From NCBI GenBank assembly GCA_963729165.1, contig CAVSMM010000015.1, positions 248,001 to 312,000 of the forward strand: 64,000 bases of DNA. Reading direction: 5' to 3'. Numbering within the stretch: the stretch's first letter is position 1; every line of letters begins with the position of its first letter. The notes beneath the pieces are model-generated. The model was not told where the DNA came from, searched no databases, and was given only the letters and a program-made list of their open reading frames with translations. The DNA comes from JACCZX01 sp963729165 (GTDB lineage: Bacteria > Pseudomonadota > Gammaproteobacteria > Burkholderiales > Burkholderiaceae_F). Shown one piece after another: positions 11,370 to 21,745 of the stretch. Position numbers and translations under genes: made by a program.

Positions 11370-11434
11370 CGCTCCCGGAAGGTCGTGGGCGAAGTCTGCC
11401 TTCACCGTGATCGTTCGTCTATGCTGGTCGCAGC

Positions 11435-12924
<1,490 letters not shown>

Positions 12925-12928
<4 letters not shown>

Positions 12929-14442
12929 CACCTCCGGCGGTGATCGAGCGTGGACGGTTGCTTGCCCAGTTGCGGGAATCGCGCGAGTGGGATGTCGTCG
13001 TTATCGGCGGCGGAGCAACGGGCCTTGGCATCGCAGTCGATGCGGCGGCACGCGGCTTTCGCACGGCGCTGATCGAAGCGCGCGACTTCGCCAGCGGAAC
13101 ATCGAGCCGCAGCACCAAGCTGATTCATGGCGGCGTGCGATATCTCGCGCAAGGCAATTTGAATCTGGTGCGAGAGGCGTTGTCTGAGCGAGCGCTGCTG
13201 CTCGCGAATGCGCCGGCGCTGGTGCGGCCGCTGAAGTTCATTGTTCCGTGCTACCGGCCATTCGAGCGCGAGGTGATGCGCGTCGGACTCGGTGTTTACG
13301 ACGCGCTTGCGGGCAGGCAGGGCATCGGCGATACGCACTGGCTGTCGCGTGCAGAAACGATCGCGCAGCTGCCGGGCGTCAAACGCGACAGTTGCGCGGT
13401 GGCGTTGCCTACTGGGACGCGCAATTCGACGATGCGCGCGCTTGCGATCGCTCTGATGCGCACTGCGGTGCGGCTCGGTGCGGTCGCAATCAATTACGTC
13501 GAAGCTGATCAGATCGAGACGAGCACGGGCGTCTGAGTGCGATCGTGCCAGCGATGTCTCCACCGAGTGAGCGTTTTGAATTGCGCGCCAAAGTCGTCTT
13601 CAACGCGACCGGTGTGTGGGCAGACGAGCTGCGTCGGCGGGCTGATCGTGCAGCGAGCTGCGCTGACCACGACAAGCCGTGGCTCACACATCGTGTTGCC
13701 CGGATCGTTTTTGCCTGGCCAGCACCGGCGATGATGATTCCGAGAACCGCCGATGGCCGTGTGCTGTTCGCCATTCCATGGCACGGAGCACGTGATGGTC
13801 GGCACCACCGACGTCGCTGCGGATGGCGCGTCGTGGGAGCCGGAAGCGTCGGATGCTGAAGTCGAGTTCATCCTCGACACCGCGCGTGGCTATCTGCAGA
13901 TCACCGCCTGCGGCGAGCGACGTTCTGGCGACGTTTGCCGGACTGCGGCCGTTGTTCTCGCCGCGCGCCGCGAACGAAGCGAAAGCAACCAAGAACAATC
14001 TCGCGCGAACACGCAATCGTGATCGAGCACGAAAAACTGTTCACCGTCATCGGCGGCAAGTGGACGACGTATCGAAAAATGGCGCTCGATGCGATTGATC
14101 ATGCGGCGACAATGGCGGATTGCTGGACTGAGCGGCCGTGCATAACTGCTGACGATGAAGCTCGACGTTGACGATCGATCGAGGCTGCATGTCGGACGCG
14201 CTCAGACGAGGCTGCACTGGCGAGCAGCGCGACGATCGCGAGGTCGAAGCTTCGTCACCACTGCTGCGCGCTATGAACAGGCGCTTCATGCCGAAGACGT
14301 CATTGCGCGTCGGCTTAGCGTGTCGGCGCTCTGGATCGCAAGGCCGCCGCGGTGCGAATACAGCCGCTTGTCGAACGCTGCGCTATCGACGCTGATCTGC
14401 ATGAAGCACCGAAAAAAAAGCCACTCGATCGAGTGGCCTTAA
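12925..14442 (+). CDS. glpD: Glycerol-3-phosphate dehydrogenase GlpD (heavily frame-broken)
   Basis: FAD-dependent, membrane-associated enzyme oxidising glycerol 3-phosphate to dihydroxyacetone phosphate and reducing quinone. The N-terminal FAD fold is clear (VVVIGGGATGLGIAVDAA, then FASGTSSRSTKLIHGGVRYL). Later fragments in changing frames supply FNATGVWADELR, HVMVGTTD, TFAGLRPLFSP, HEKLFTVIGGKWTTYRKMA and YEQALHAEDVIARR. At least five frame changes occur between 13500 and 14350. The exact end is uncertain (14370-14442). ATG at 12925 overlaps the glpK stop. Either a recently dead gene or, given the rest of the window, poorly resolved sequence. Confidence 0.8.
14412..14437 (-). terminator. 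Intrinsic terminator of the first porin gene
   Basis: Perfect 18-base palindrome at 14420-14437; on the minus strand it is followed by eight T residues (A run 14412-14419 on the plus strand). It lies about 25 bases beyond the porin stop codon. Confidence 0.85.
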
Positions 14443-14462
14443 TGGTAAGAATTGCTATGACT

Positions 14463-15664
14463 CTAGAACAGGTGACGAAGACCGATCGTGTATTGCTTGT
14501 CCCGCTTGGGTGGCGATGCGCACGCGCTGTTGAATAGACAGTCGCTCGCTGATCAATATCGGCATCCGCGAGCGTTAATGTATAGGTTGGTACGGCGTGA
14601 CAGCGGATACGTGATAGCCAACCGCCCACACTTCGACATCGCGCTCCCGATTCAGAAAGGCGACCGTGCAGGCATTCGTCGCCGTGCGAATGTGCCACGG
14701 CACACGTCAACCGCATCACCGCTGCGCTCCTGATACGAGCCGAACAGCGTGCCGCCAACAGCGGGATTGAAACTGACACCGGCCATCCACGCATCGGAGT
14801 CAGCACCCATGTCAGCGGCGGTAGTAAACGCAGTGCCGACGGTCTGAAGAAGGCGTCGTCTTCCTTGGCATACGCTGCATGCAGCTTCACGAACTTCAGA
14901 TCGAACGTTGCACCAACCTGCAGCATCTTTTGTCACGGACATTGGGAGGCACTGCGGCGTCGCTCCGATGCACCGGGCCCCCATTCGCCGGTCAATCTGG
15001 TCATACGTAATCGCTGCGAAGAACGGGCCTGCCGCAAAGCTTGGCGCCGTAGAACACAGACCTCGATGTTGTTCCCGCTGCCCGCGACTTCTGCGCCAGC
15101 GCCGTTGAACGAATAACCGGCGCCGAATTTGAAGCCACCCGAACGTCGGCGATTGGTACAGGACCGAGTTGTCCAGACGCAGGGCATTCGCCGACGTGAA
15201 AGTCGAACCCAGCGCTCGAATCGCCAAAGCCGGTCCCGAACGGGTCGATGTGGCCGAACATGTCGAATGAGCCAGTGCCTGACGAAAACGTTGCGACGCG
15301 GCCGGCAACCAACGTTCCCCAACCGCCCGACAAGCCCACCCCAGGCCTGGCGACCGAACAGAGCGGCCGGCTGCCGGCGGGCGATCGACTTGAGCTGTAT
15401 GGCCCGTGTCAATCGAGTCAAGCCGCCTTCAAGGGTGAACACCGCGTTCAGATTGGGCGACAGCGCTTCGGAACCACGAATACCCCAGCGGCTTCCGGAC
15501 TGATGCCCCGAGTTGAATGCCGCTGGTCGAGACTGTCCGAGCCGTCCGAGATCGTTGTATTGATAGTTGACATCGATGATGCCGTACAGCGTCACGTTCG
15601 ACTGTGCGAGCGCAGCGCCTGAGAAAGCACCGAGTACTGCCAGTGCTATCAGATTCTTTTTCAT
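14463..15664 (-). CDS. Gram-negative porin, Burkholderia type (frame broken)
   Basis: Trimeric outer-membrane diffusion pore. The start at 15664 has AGGAGA upstream and opens the signal peptide MKKNLIALAVLGAFSGAALA-QSNVTLYG, typical of betaproteobacterial porins. Seen next are RWGIRGSEAL, the FTLEGG strand, LFGRQAWGGL, and in other frames FKFGAGYSF. The last strand KQYTIGLRHLF ends in the terminal phenylalanine needed for outer-membrane assembly, with the stop at 14463-14465. Frame changes occur several times between 14500 and 15500. Total length would be about 400 residues, near the family norm. It has its own terminator downstream. Confidence 0.85.
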
Positions 15665-15908
15665 GTAAAGCTCTCCTAGCTGGTGATTGGAATTCTTTTA
15701 CGCCACGGCCCCGCACGAAGCCGCCACGCGAATGAATGACTCCCCGAAGGAAGTTGAACGGATTCTTTCAGAGGAGCCATGACAAGGCAAAGAAACCCGG
15801 CCAAAACTCCCGAATTTAGGTAATTCATGTTGCAGTCAGACAACAACAAAACGGCTCCGTAAGAATTGCCTGTCCAGACGGACCGAAGCGATACGCTGTG
15901 ACACTCAA

Positions 15909-17296
15909 TCAGAAGCTATGGCGAATGCCCAACTGAAGGGAACGCGCGTCCTCGCCGGCTGCCGTGGTCCAACCCGTCGCGTACCCGGCCGCCGACGGGC
16001 TCATCCGCGCTTGGTCACTGTTGTCCACGAAAGCAGCCGCTGCATACAGCTGCGTGCGGCGCGAGAAGTCGTAGAAGTACGCAACGCCATAGTGGCTGGC
16101 TTTGGCATCATCCGTGGCCCATGCCGAGCGCCCGTCATCTTTGCCGTAGTTGTAGACGCCGTACAGCGTGCTGTTGCCGAAGCGCCATGAAATACCGCCG
16201 TGGTAGGCGACCGAGTCGGTCGGGCCGGCCAGGCCGCGCATCGTGTCCATGTCGAAGCTGTTGATTTGCAGCCCGCCCAAAATGCCCTGATGGCGGCCAG
16301 ACTGCCACCCGTGGACACCACGATGTTCTGAATGTCCGCCGGCTGCAGGATGGGATTGTCGTTCTCGCGCTTAACGATACTGCGCATACAGCCTGACCGG
16401 TCCAAAGCCGACGTAACCGCCGGCGTTGAACATCTCCAGGCCGTGTGCGCTTCTGCGGATTGGTACCGGTGTTGAACGGGACAACGTTGTTGCGGTTGTA
16501 GCCAACGCCCACGCCCCAGTTGGTGGCGATGTATTGCAGATTGCGCCCATGAAAGTCGTCGCCGTCAGTCGGCGCCGTTGCGCGTTCGTTTCTGTAGGTT
16601 TCGGATCCGCCAAAGCCATACATCAGTGCAGCAATAAAGCCACTGAGCTCAATTCGGTACTGGAGGGCGTTGTTGGCGCGAATTGCAGGGTTGGTGAATC
16701 CCTGGCCGAACTGCAGCGCGGTCTGATCACCGATCACATTGAATTTGTTCAAGATCTCATAGCCCGGCGTGTATTGCCGGCCAAGGAAAAAACCGCCTAC
16801 CGGGGTCACCAGGCCGCCCCATGCCTGCCGGTCAAAAAGTGCTCCGACCGCATTGACCGTCGTAATGGCCTGCAGCAAGCGCGTTATTAACCGCATTCGA
16901 TCCACCGACGACGGTGGGCTGGCAGCCGCCGGCACTTGCACTGCCGGCGGCGTCGTCACGAAGGTCGACGCCCGGGCACACGGTGGGCGCGGTCGCGGGC
17001 GCGTTATTGGCGCGGCACCAGTAGAGCGACCCGTTATTGGTGACTGACCGGTATCGACTTCGAACCGACTTTCAAGCGTGAACAGCGCGCGCCAGCCATT
17101 GCCAAGGTCTTCTGAGCCACGAATGCCCCAGCGTGAGCCTGCCGAGATTCCGCTCTGCACGCGGGTGGCGCTGACGGCGCCGACATCGAGATTTTCGATG
17201 CCGACGTCCACAATGCCGTACAGCGTGACCGAGCTTTGCGCGTACGCAACCGGGAAGCGCGAACGCGAGCGCGATCCCTAACAGACTCTTCCGCAT
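15909..17296 (-). CDS. Second Burkholderia-type porin with a cysteine-containing loop (frame broken)
   Basis: Start ATG at 17296 with AGGAGA upstream; signal peptide MRKSLLGIALAFA..., then (after a frame change near 17255) VTLYGIVDVGIENL, RWGIRGSEDLGNG and FTLESRF. The chain ends SLQLGIRHSF at 15909, again with terminal Phe. Between about 16890 and 17045 the best frame reads NNGSLYWCRANN, then TVCPGVD and GGCQPTVVGG, a loop of about 55 residues with three cysteines, uncommon in porins. Further frame changes are near 17040, 16880, 16445 and 16300. It is transcribed toward the first porin, 244 bases away; neither is likely to depend on the other. Confidence 0.85.
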
Positions 17297-17459
17297 TGAA
17301 TGTCTCCTGGCTCTTTTAGTGTTTTTGGGGCTCATCGCGAATGAACCCCGCGTGAACCGGTGCGAGAATAGCGCCGTGCCTACGTCGAATTCGACACTGC
17401 GACTCCGACGCACCTTCGATTTCGTGCGATTTACGCAACACTGATGAAACGCACCCCGA

Positions 17460-18104
17460 TTGAGCCCGTCATTGAATCAGTTCGACCGTTGCTTGCTCGC
17501 TGATCGCGCGCTGCGGACTCTGGCCTCCGAGCCGCAGGCCAGCCGCGCGTATCCGGCTAGCGTGCCTGGCTGCGCAAGGCGCTGCGACCGACTGTCGGAG
17601 CGCGAGCGACGTGAGGCCGCGGCCTTGATGCGCGTGAACCACGTGGGCGAAGTGTGCGCGCAGGCGATGTATGACGCGCAGGCGCTGGCGGCACCGAGCC
17701 CGAGTTGCGCGAGGCATTCGTCCGCGCTGCCCAGGAGGAGGCCGACCATCTGGCGTGGACGCAGCAGCGAATCGCGAGCTGGGCGGCCGCACCAGCCTTC
17801 TGAATCCGCTGTGGTACGCGGGCGCGTTTGCGATCGGGACTTGCGGCGGCAGGATGGGCGATCGTGCGAGTCTTGGATTCTGGCGGAAACCGAGCGCCAG
17901 GTGGAGCGGCACTTGGAAGGCCACCTCGAGCGGCTGCCCGCGTCCGATCACGTTTCGCGCGCAATCGTCGAGCAGATGAGACACGAAGAAGCGCAGCATG
18001 CTGAAGCCGCGGTTCTCAATGGTGGCGCGACCTTGCCGTTTCCGGCGCGCTGGGCGATGCGGCTCGCGCGCGCGATGATGACCAAGACCGCGCACCACAT
18101 CTAG
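17460..18104 (+). CDS. coq7: Demethoxyubiquinone hydroxylase Coq7 (open frame but internally frame-shifted)
   Basis: Di-iron monooxygenase of ubiquinone biosynthesis, hydroxylating the demethoxy-quinone ring at the membrane. The frame is open for 214 residues, starts with TTG at 17460 (a TTG at 17472 is an alternative) and shows ALMRVNHVGEVCAQAMYDAQAL and at the end ETERQVERHLEGHLERLP, MRHEEAQHAEAA. The centre (17690-17880) makes no sense in this frame; the expected EEADHLAWTQQRI is in the second frame and SLLNPLWYAGAFAIG in the third. Thus three shifts compensate one another. The iron-ligand EExxH motifs are all present across frames. Followed by osmC on the other strand, the common betaproteobacterial order. 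Confidence 0.85.
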   Translation: MSPSLNQFDRCLLADRALRTLASEPQASRAYPASVPGCARRCDRLSERERREAAALMRVNHVGEVCAQAMYDAQALAAPSPSCARHSSALPRRRPTIWRGRSSESRAGRPHQPSESAVVRGRVCDRDLRRQDGRSCESWILAETERQVERHLEGHLERLPASDHVSRAIVEQMRHEEAQHAEAAVLNGGATLPFPARWAMRLARAMMTKTAHHI

Positions 18105-18167
18105 GTCGATTCGCGCCTGCGGCACCCTCTGCAACGTGCTGAGGCGGCTGGCAAGTTGCGACCTTCG

Positions 18168-18594
18168 TTACACGGCGTCGAGAATTCGTACCGAGTGCGT
18201 GATCAGCGCGGTTTTGCGAGCATCGCCGTGGCCGAACAGTATTTTTCGTGCGAAAGCTGAACCGCACGTAGACTGCGTCGCGGTTGAGGCCCGCCCTCGG
18301 ACGGTGAACCGCATGTCGATCCTTGTGAAAACTTTCGGATCGCGTTCTGCCCGATCAGCAACCAGCTCGACAGTGCAGCTTATGAACCGCATGGCGGCCT
18401 CGCTGCAGGATCAAAACGACGTCGTAAGCGGCGCACCCGCCGGTACCGGCCAAAACCAGTTCCATCGGGCGCGGCGCCAAATTGCGCCCGCCGCCCTCTG
18501 GAGCGCCATCCATGGTCGCCAAGATGCCCGCTTTCGGTCTCGGCGACGAAGCTCATCCCTGTCCCTGTCCCACCCAACGTACGGAACACTTCAA
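18168..18594 (-). CDS. OsmC family protein (frame broken)
   Basis: OsmC/Ohr-like protein; relatives reduce organic hydroperoxides with two cysteines. The best start is a TTG at 18594 with AGGAGG six bases upstream, opening LKCSVRWVGQGQG; the next frame gives MSFVAETESGHL, then ATMDGAPEGGG, LAPRPMELVLAGTGGCAAYDVV, and the end LVADRAERDPKVFTRIDMRF and SVRILDAV. The conserved first cysteine is in GGCAAYD. Frame changes lie near 18555, 18520 and 18380-18400, so about 142 residues are spread over three frames. It sits between coq7 and rplM, as in other Burkholderiales. General OsmC role is known; substrate is not. Confidence 0.75.
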
Positions 18595-18807
18595 CTCGGC
18601 CTCCTAGTGCAATTGCTGCGGCAATGCAACAGTCAGCACGTATGCGCGTCGATCTTCGTCACGCCGCCTTATCCCATTGAATCAGAATAAATATTCGTTA
18701 TCAAGACAGTCGCGAATTCAAACTTATTATGAAATTCTTTCTTGCGCTGCACCAATTCGGTCGAGCAAACTTCGGCTACTTGTCTCCTCCACCCTATAGG
18801 TGGCTTC
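18595..18807 (+). other. AT-rich leader between osmC and rplM, possible small transcript
   Basis: No protein-coding signal. The stretch 18680-18740 is markedly A/T-rich (including TATTAT at 18725-18730, a possible -10 element). It ends in a strong plus-strand terminator although no plus-strand gene lies between osmC (divergent) and that terminator, so a small RNA or attenuated leader is possible. Confidence 0.35.
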
Positions 18808-18837
18808 GGCCCGGACCTTCCCGTCTGGGCCGTTTTT
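18808..18837 (+). terminator. Intrinsic terminator upstream of rplM
   Basis: GGCCCGGAC paired with GTCTGGGCC (one G-U pair) around a seven-base loop... followed by G and seven T residues. It has no obvious upstream gene on its own strand. Confidence 0.8.
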
Positions 18838-18846
18838 TTCGGCGCC

Positions 18847-18876
18847 TTGCACCTACCGCACCAGAGCGGATAGAAT
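18847..18876 (+). promoter_or_regulatory. Sigma-70 promoter of rplM-rpsI
   Basis: TTGCAC at 18847-18852 and TAGAAT at 18871-18876 with an 18-base spacer, 42 bases before the rplM start and just after the terminator, so the ribosomal protein operon appears to be transcribed from here. Confidence 0.65.
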
Positions 18877-18918
18877 TTCGGGTTCCGTGCGGCGACCGAA
18901 TCCTATAAGCAACTCTCA

Positions 18919-19347
18919 ATGAAAACCTTTTCTGCAAAGCATCTCGAAGTAAAACGCGACTGGTTGCTCGTTGACGGTAACGAAAAGGTCGTTGGCCGCC
19001 TCGCTAGCCAGATCGCGCTTCGCCTGCGCGGCAAACATAAGCCAGAGTACACGCCGCATGTCGATACCGGCGATTACATCGTGGTGATCAACTCCGCCAA
19101 ACTTCGCATGACCGGCAACAAGGCCGAAGACAAGACGTATTACCGGCACAGCGGTTATCCGGGCGGTGTGTACGAAACGAATTTCAAGAAAATGCAGGAG
19201 CGTTTCCCTGGGCGGGCATTGCATCTGGCCGTGCGTGGAATGCTTCCAAAGGGCCCGCTCGGGTATGCGATGATGAAGAAGTTGAAGGTTTACGCTGCCG
19301 ATGAGCATCCGCACACGGCACAACAGCCCAAGACGCTAGAAATCTAG
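18919..19347 (+). CDS. rplM: 50S ribosomal protein L13
   Basis: Intact 142-residue L13, an early-assembly protein of the large subunit that binds 23S rRNA. Signature stretches: MKTFSAKHLEVKRDWLLVD, VVGRLASQIALRLRGKHKPEYTPH, GDYIVVINSAKLRMTGNKAEDK, and the C-terminal RGMLPKGPLGYAMMKKLKVY. Length equals the usual 142. It heads the rplM-rpsI operon with its own sigma-70 promoter; no strong ribosome-binding site is visible upstream of the ATG. Confidence 0.98.
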   Translation: MKTFSAKHLEVKRDWLLVDGNEKVVGRLASQIALRLRGKHKPEYTPHVDTGDYIVVINSAKLRMTGNKAEDKTYYRHSGYPGGVYETNFKKMQERFPGRALHLAVRGMLPKGPLGYAMMKKLKVYAADEHPHTAQQPKTLEI

Positions 19348-19398
19348 TACGACAATGCGAGCGTCTATGTGACGAGCGATCACGAACATGGTAAAGAC

Positions 19399-19793
19399 AT
19401 GATCGGCAATTACAACTATGGAACCGGCCGCCGCAAGAGTTCGGTGGCACGCGTATTCCTCAAGCGCGGTACGGGCGCGATCGTCATCAACGGTCGTTCG
19501 ATCGATGATTATTTTCAGCGCGAAACTGGCCGAATGATCGCGCAGGCAGCCGCTTGCACTGACCAACCACACGAGCACGTTTGACATTCAGGTGAACGTG
19601 CAGGGTGGTGGCGAGTCGGGGCAGGCGGGCGCAGTGCGCCATGGCATCACGCGTGCGCTGATCGATTACGACGAAACGCTGAAACCTGCGCTTTCGGGTG
19701 CAGGACTCGTGACGCGCGATGCGCGCGAAGTCGAGCGCAAGAAGGTCGGATTTCCGCAAAGCACGACGCCGCAAGCAGTTCTCGAAGCGATAG
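19399..19793 (+). CDS. rpsI: 30S ribosomal protein S9 (two frame breaks)
   Basis: S9 contacts tRNA in the P site through its basic C-terminal tail. Start MIGNYNYGTGRRKSSVARVF at 19399; the frame changes near 19553 (to TFDIQVNVQGGGESGQAGAVRHG) and again near 19750, after which the expected tail FRKARRRKQFSKR ends with TAG at 19791-19793. Reassembled length is about 130 residues, as expected. Since S9 is essential or nearly so and present once, these two indels are almost certainly sequence errors and calibrate the quality of this window. Confidence 0.95.
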
Positions 19794-19827
19794 CATCGGC
19801 ACGTATCGGCGCGCCTCAGTCACTCTT

Positions 19828-19858
19828 AAACGCGGCCCCGTTTTGGGGATGCGCGTTT
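19828..19858 (+). terminator. Probable terminator after rpsI
   Basis: AAACGCG (19828-19834) pairs with CGCGTTT (19852-19858), with an inner CCCC/GGGG stem. The T tract is short, so efficiency is uncertain; the location 35 bases after rpsI supports it. Confidence 0.5.
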
Positions 19859-20035
19859 GCGATACGACCAATCGCGGCATGATCTCATCATCGTGCGCAC
19901 CTATACTGGTGCAGAACGGGAGAGGCTCGCCGCTGCGACTTGGCAGTTACGAGGCGCTTCTCCTCACCGGACGCTTTTTAGCGTGGGCCGGGTGCACCGG
20001 AGGCCGGCTTTGCATCAATCTGCCTGCTGGATCGA

Positions 20036-20835
20036 ATGAGACGAAAGCGTTGGTTGCGCAGTAACTCGGCAGCACGCAATGCGGGTCGCCGTTCGCAGCG
20101 AGATACCCTGGCGCGCCGAAGGTGGTGCTCCTGCTGGCGGCGATGTTAGATCATGGGGCTGATCGTCGCCGACTGCGCTTGATTGCCTTCGGCAATCGCC
20201 CTTCGATACCGCTGGAGGCCGGTGCGCTGTCGGCGGAGATCGAGCGGATGAGGGCCGACGCAAAGCAAGCAGTCGCGGAACGGGACAGCAAGCTCGCGCT
20301 AGTGGCTCAGTTGGAAAATCAGCAGAAATTGATCGCGCGGCAACAGAACAGGTGCAGGCGCAGCTAAAAGCGCTCGAAAACGAGAACGCGCGTTTGAAGG
20401 AAGACCTGGCGTTTTTCGAAAGCTTGCTTCCTACCCCGGCAAATGCAAAGGGCGTGGTGATTCGTAGCTTTCGGCTGCAGGCGCTGACGACTCCGAGAAA
20501 CAGCAAGGAGCCGGTACGAAAAGCGAATCGCAAACCAGGAGATGAACCGCAGGCGTTGCGATATCGGCTATTGGTCCAGCAAAGCGGCCGGCCCGAGCGC
20601 GATTTCGTGGGTGCTGTGTCACTAACGGTCAGCTTGCAGCAGGGCGGCCGGCCATGGGTATTGCAGTTGCCCGATGCCACGATTCCGGATGCCGGGCCCA
20701 CCGCCGTTGGCGTTTCGTCACTATCAGCGCGTTGAGGGAACGTTTTAACTTCCCGAGGGCGCGGTGGTGCGATCGGTGCTCGTGAAGATCCAATCAAACG
20801 GAGAAGTCCGCGCGCAGCAAACTTTCACGATGTGA
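20036..20835 (+). CDS. DUF6776 family membrane-anchored coiled-coil protein (frame broken)
   Basis: Conserved betaproteobacterial protein of unknown function. Likely ATG at 20036 (MRRKRW). A hydrophobic segment around 20125-20170 (VVLLLAAML, then MGLIVADCAL in the next frame) is the single membrane anchor; a coiled coil follows (ALSAEIERMRADAKQA, KALENENARLKEDLAFFESLLP), then the conserved domain with FVGAVSLTVSLQQGGRP, FRHYQRVEGTF and VRAQQTFTM ending at 20835. Frame changes near 20130, 20345, 20705 and 20745. It is followed after 7 bases by a bactofilin, so both may act together at the cell envelope; that is inference. Confidence 0.75.
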
Positions 20836-20842
20836 GGTAACG

Positions 20843-21268
20843 ATGTTCGGCAACAAATCGGTAGCACCCCAAACCGATCGGCACATTGATCGGCAATGGC
20901 ACGACTGTCGAAGGTGATGTTGTCGTACTCGCGGCGGACTGCGCATCGATGGCATGGTAAAGGGTGACGTCCGGTGCGCGACCGGCGACGCTTGCATGGT
21001 CGTCGTTAGCGAACTGGGCCACGTAGAAGGCGAAGTGCACGCCGGCACACCTGGTGGTGTCGGGCGTATCACCGGGCCGGTGCACGTGACTGAGTTGCTC
21101 GAGCTTGCAGCCGAAGGCGCGCGTCACAGGCGACGTTCACTATCGGGCGATCGAGATCCACCAGGGGGCTGTTGTCGAAGGCCGATTGATCTATCAGGCT
21201 CTGAACGGTCAAATAAGGGGCCAGCGACGTTGAAATTGGCCGCTGGCGGCGCCATTTCAGAGAACTGA
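20843..21268 (+). CDS. Bactofilin (polymer-forming cytoskeletal protein; frame broken)
   Basis: Bactofilins form nucleotide-independent filaments of a right-handed beta-helix that scaffold envelope processes. ATG at 20843 with GAGG upstream. Readable pieces: MFGNKSVAP, LRIDGMVKGDV, ACMVVVSELGHVEGEVHA, ITGPVHVTELLEL, then in another frame VEGRLIYQALNGQ and finally LKLAAGGAISEN at 21268. Regular short repeats with conserved G/V/D fit the beta-helix. Frame changes near 20895, 20960, 21050, 21110-21180 and 21215. Position between DUF6776 and erpA matches related genomes. Confidence 0.75.
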
Positions 21269-21285
21269 GACGGTGCTCGAGCGCC

Positions 21286-21291
21286 TATAAT
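21286..21291 (+). promoter_or_regulatory. -10 element of a probable erpA promoter
   Basis: Perfect TATAAT 55 bases upstream of the erpA start. No good -35 hexamer is visible at the right distance, so the call rests on the -10 and its position. Confidence 0.4.
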
Positions 21292-21345
21292 TGCCGAGCA
21301 CTGCGTACAGAGTGGAGCGAGCAAGACAAAGACTGGAGTTTCGCA

Positions 21346-21696
21346 ATGAACGCTATGGTCGAAATGCCGGCACCGTTGGTTTTCACCGACGCTGCGGCGG
21401 CAAAGGTCAAAAACCTGATCGAAGAGGAAGGCAATGCCGACCTGAAGCTGCGCGTGTTCGTGCAGGGCGGCGGATGCTCCGGATTTCAGTACGGTTTTAC
21501 GTTCGATGAAGTCGTCAACGAAGACGATGCGTCGATGGAAAAAAACGGCGTTACGTTGCTGATCGACTCGATGAGCTATCAGTACCTGGTGGGCGCCGAG
21601 ATCGATTACAAGGAAGACTTGGAGGGCGCGCAGTTCGTGATCAAGAATCCGAACGCCACCACGACATGCGGTTGCGGTTCATCGTTTTCTGCGTAG
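21346..21696 (+). CDS. erpA: Iron-sulfur cluster insertion protein ErpA
   Basis: Intact 116-residue A-type carrier that passes Fe-S clusters to apoproteins. The three cluster-binding cysteines are present: QGGGCSGFQYGF (first) and TTCGCGSSF (second and third). Length and the N-terminal MVEMPAPLVFTDAAAAKVK match betaproteobacterial ErpA. It carries its own -10 element upstream and a terminator downstream, so it is probably a single-gene unit. Confidence 0.95.
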   Translation: MNAMVEMPAPLVFTDAAAAKVKNLIEEEGNADLKLRVFVQGGGCSGFQYGFTFDEVVNEDDASMEKNGVTLLIDSMSYQYLVGAEIDYKEDLEGAQFVIKNPNATTTCGCGSSFSA

Positions 21697-21715
21697 CTAG
21701 TTGCATGAACACCGG

Positions 21716-21739
21716 AAGGCGCCTTCGGGCGCCTTTTTG
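21716..21739 (+). terminator. Intrinsic terminator of erpA
   Basis: Perfect 8-bp stem AAGGCGCC/GGCGCCTT (21716-21723, 21728-21735), TTCG loop, then a T tract; 20 bases after the erpA stop and convergent with anmK. Confidence 0.9.
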
Positions 21740-21745
21740 TTGGCA

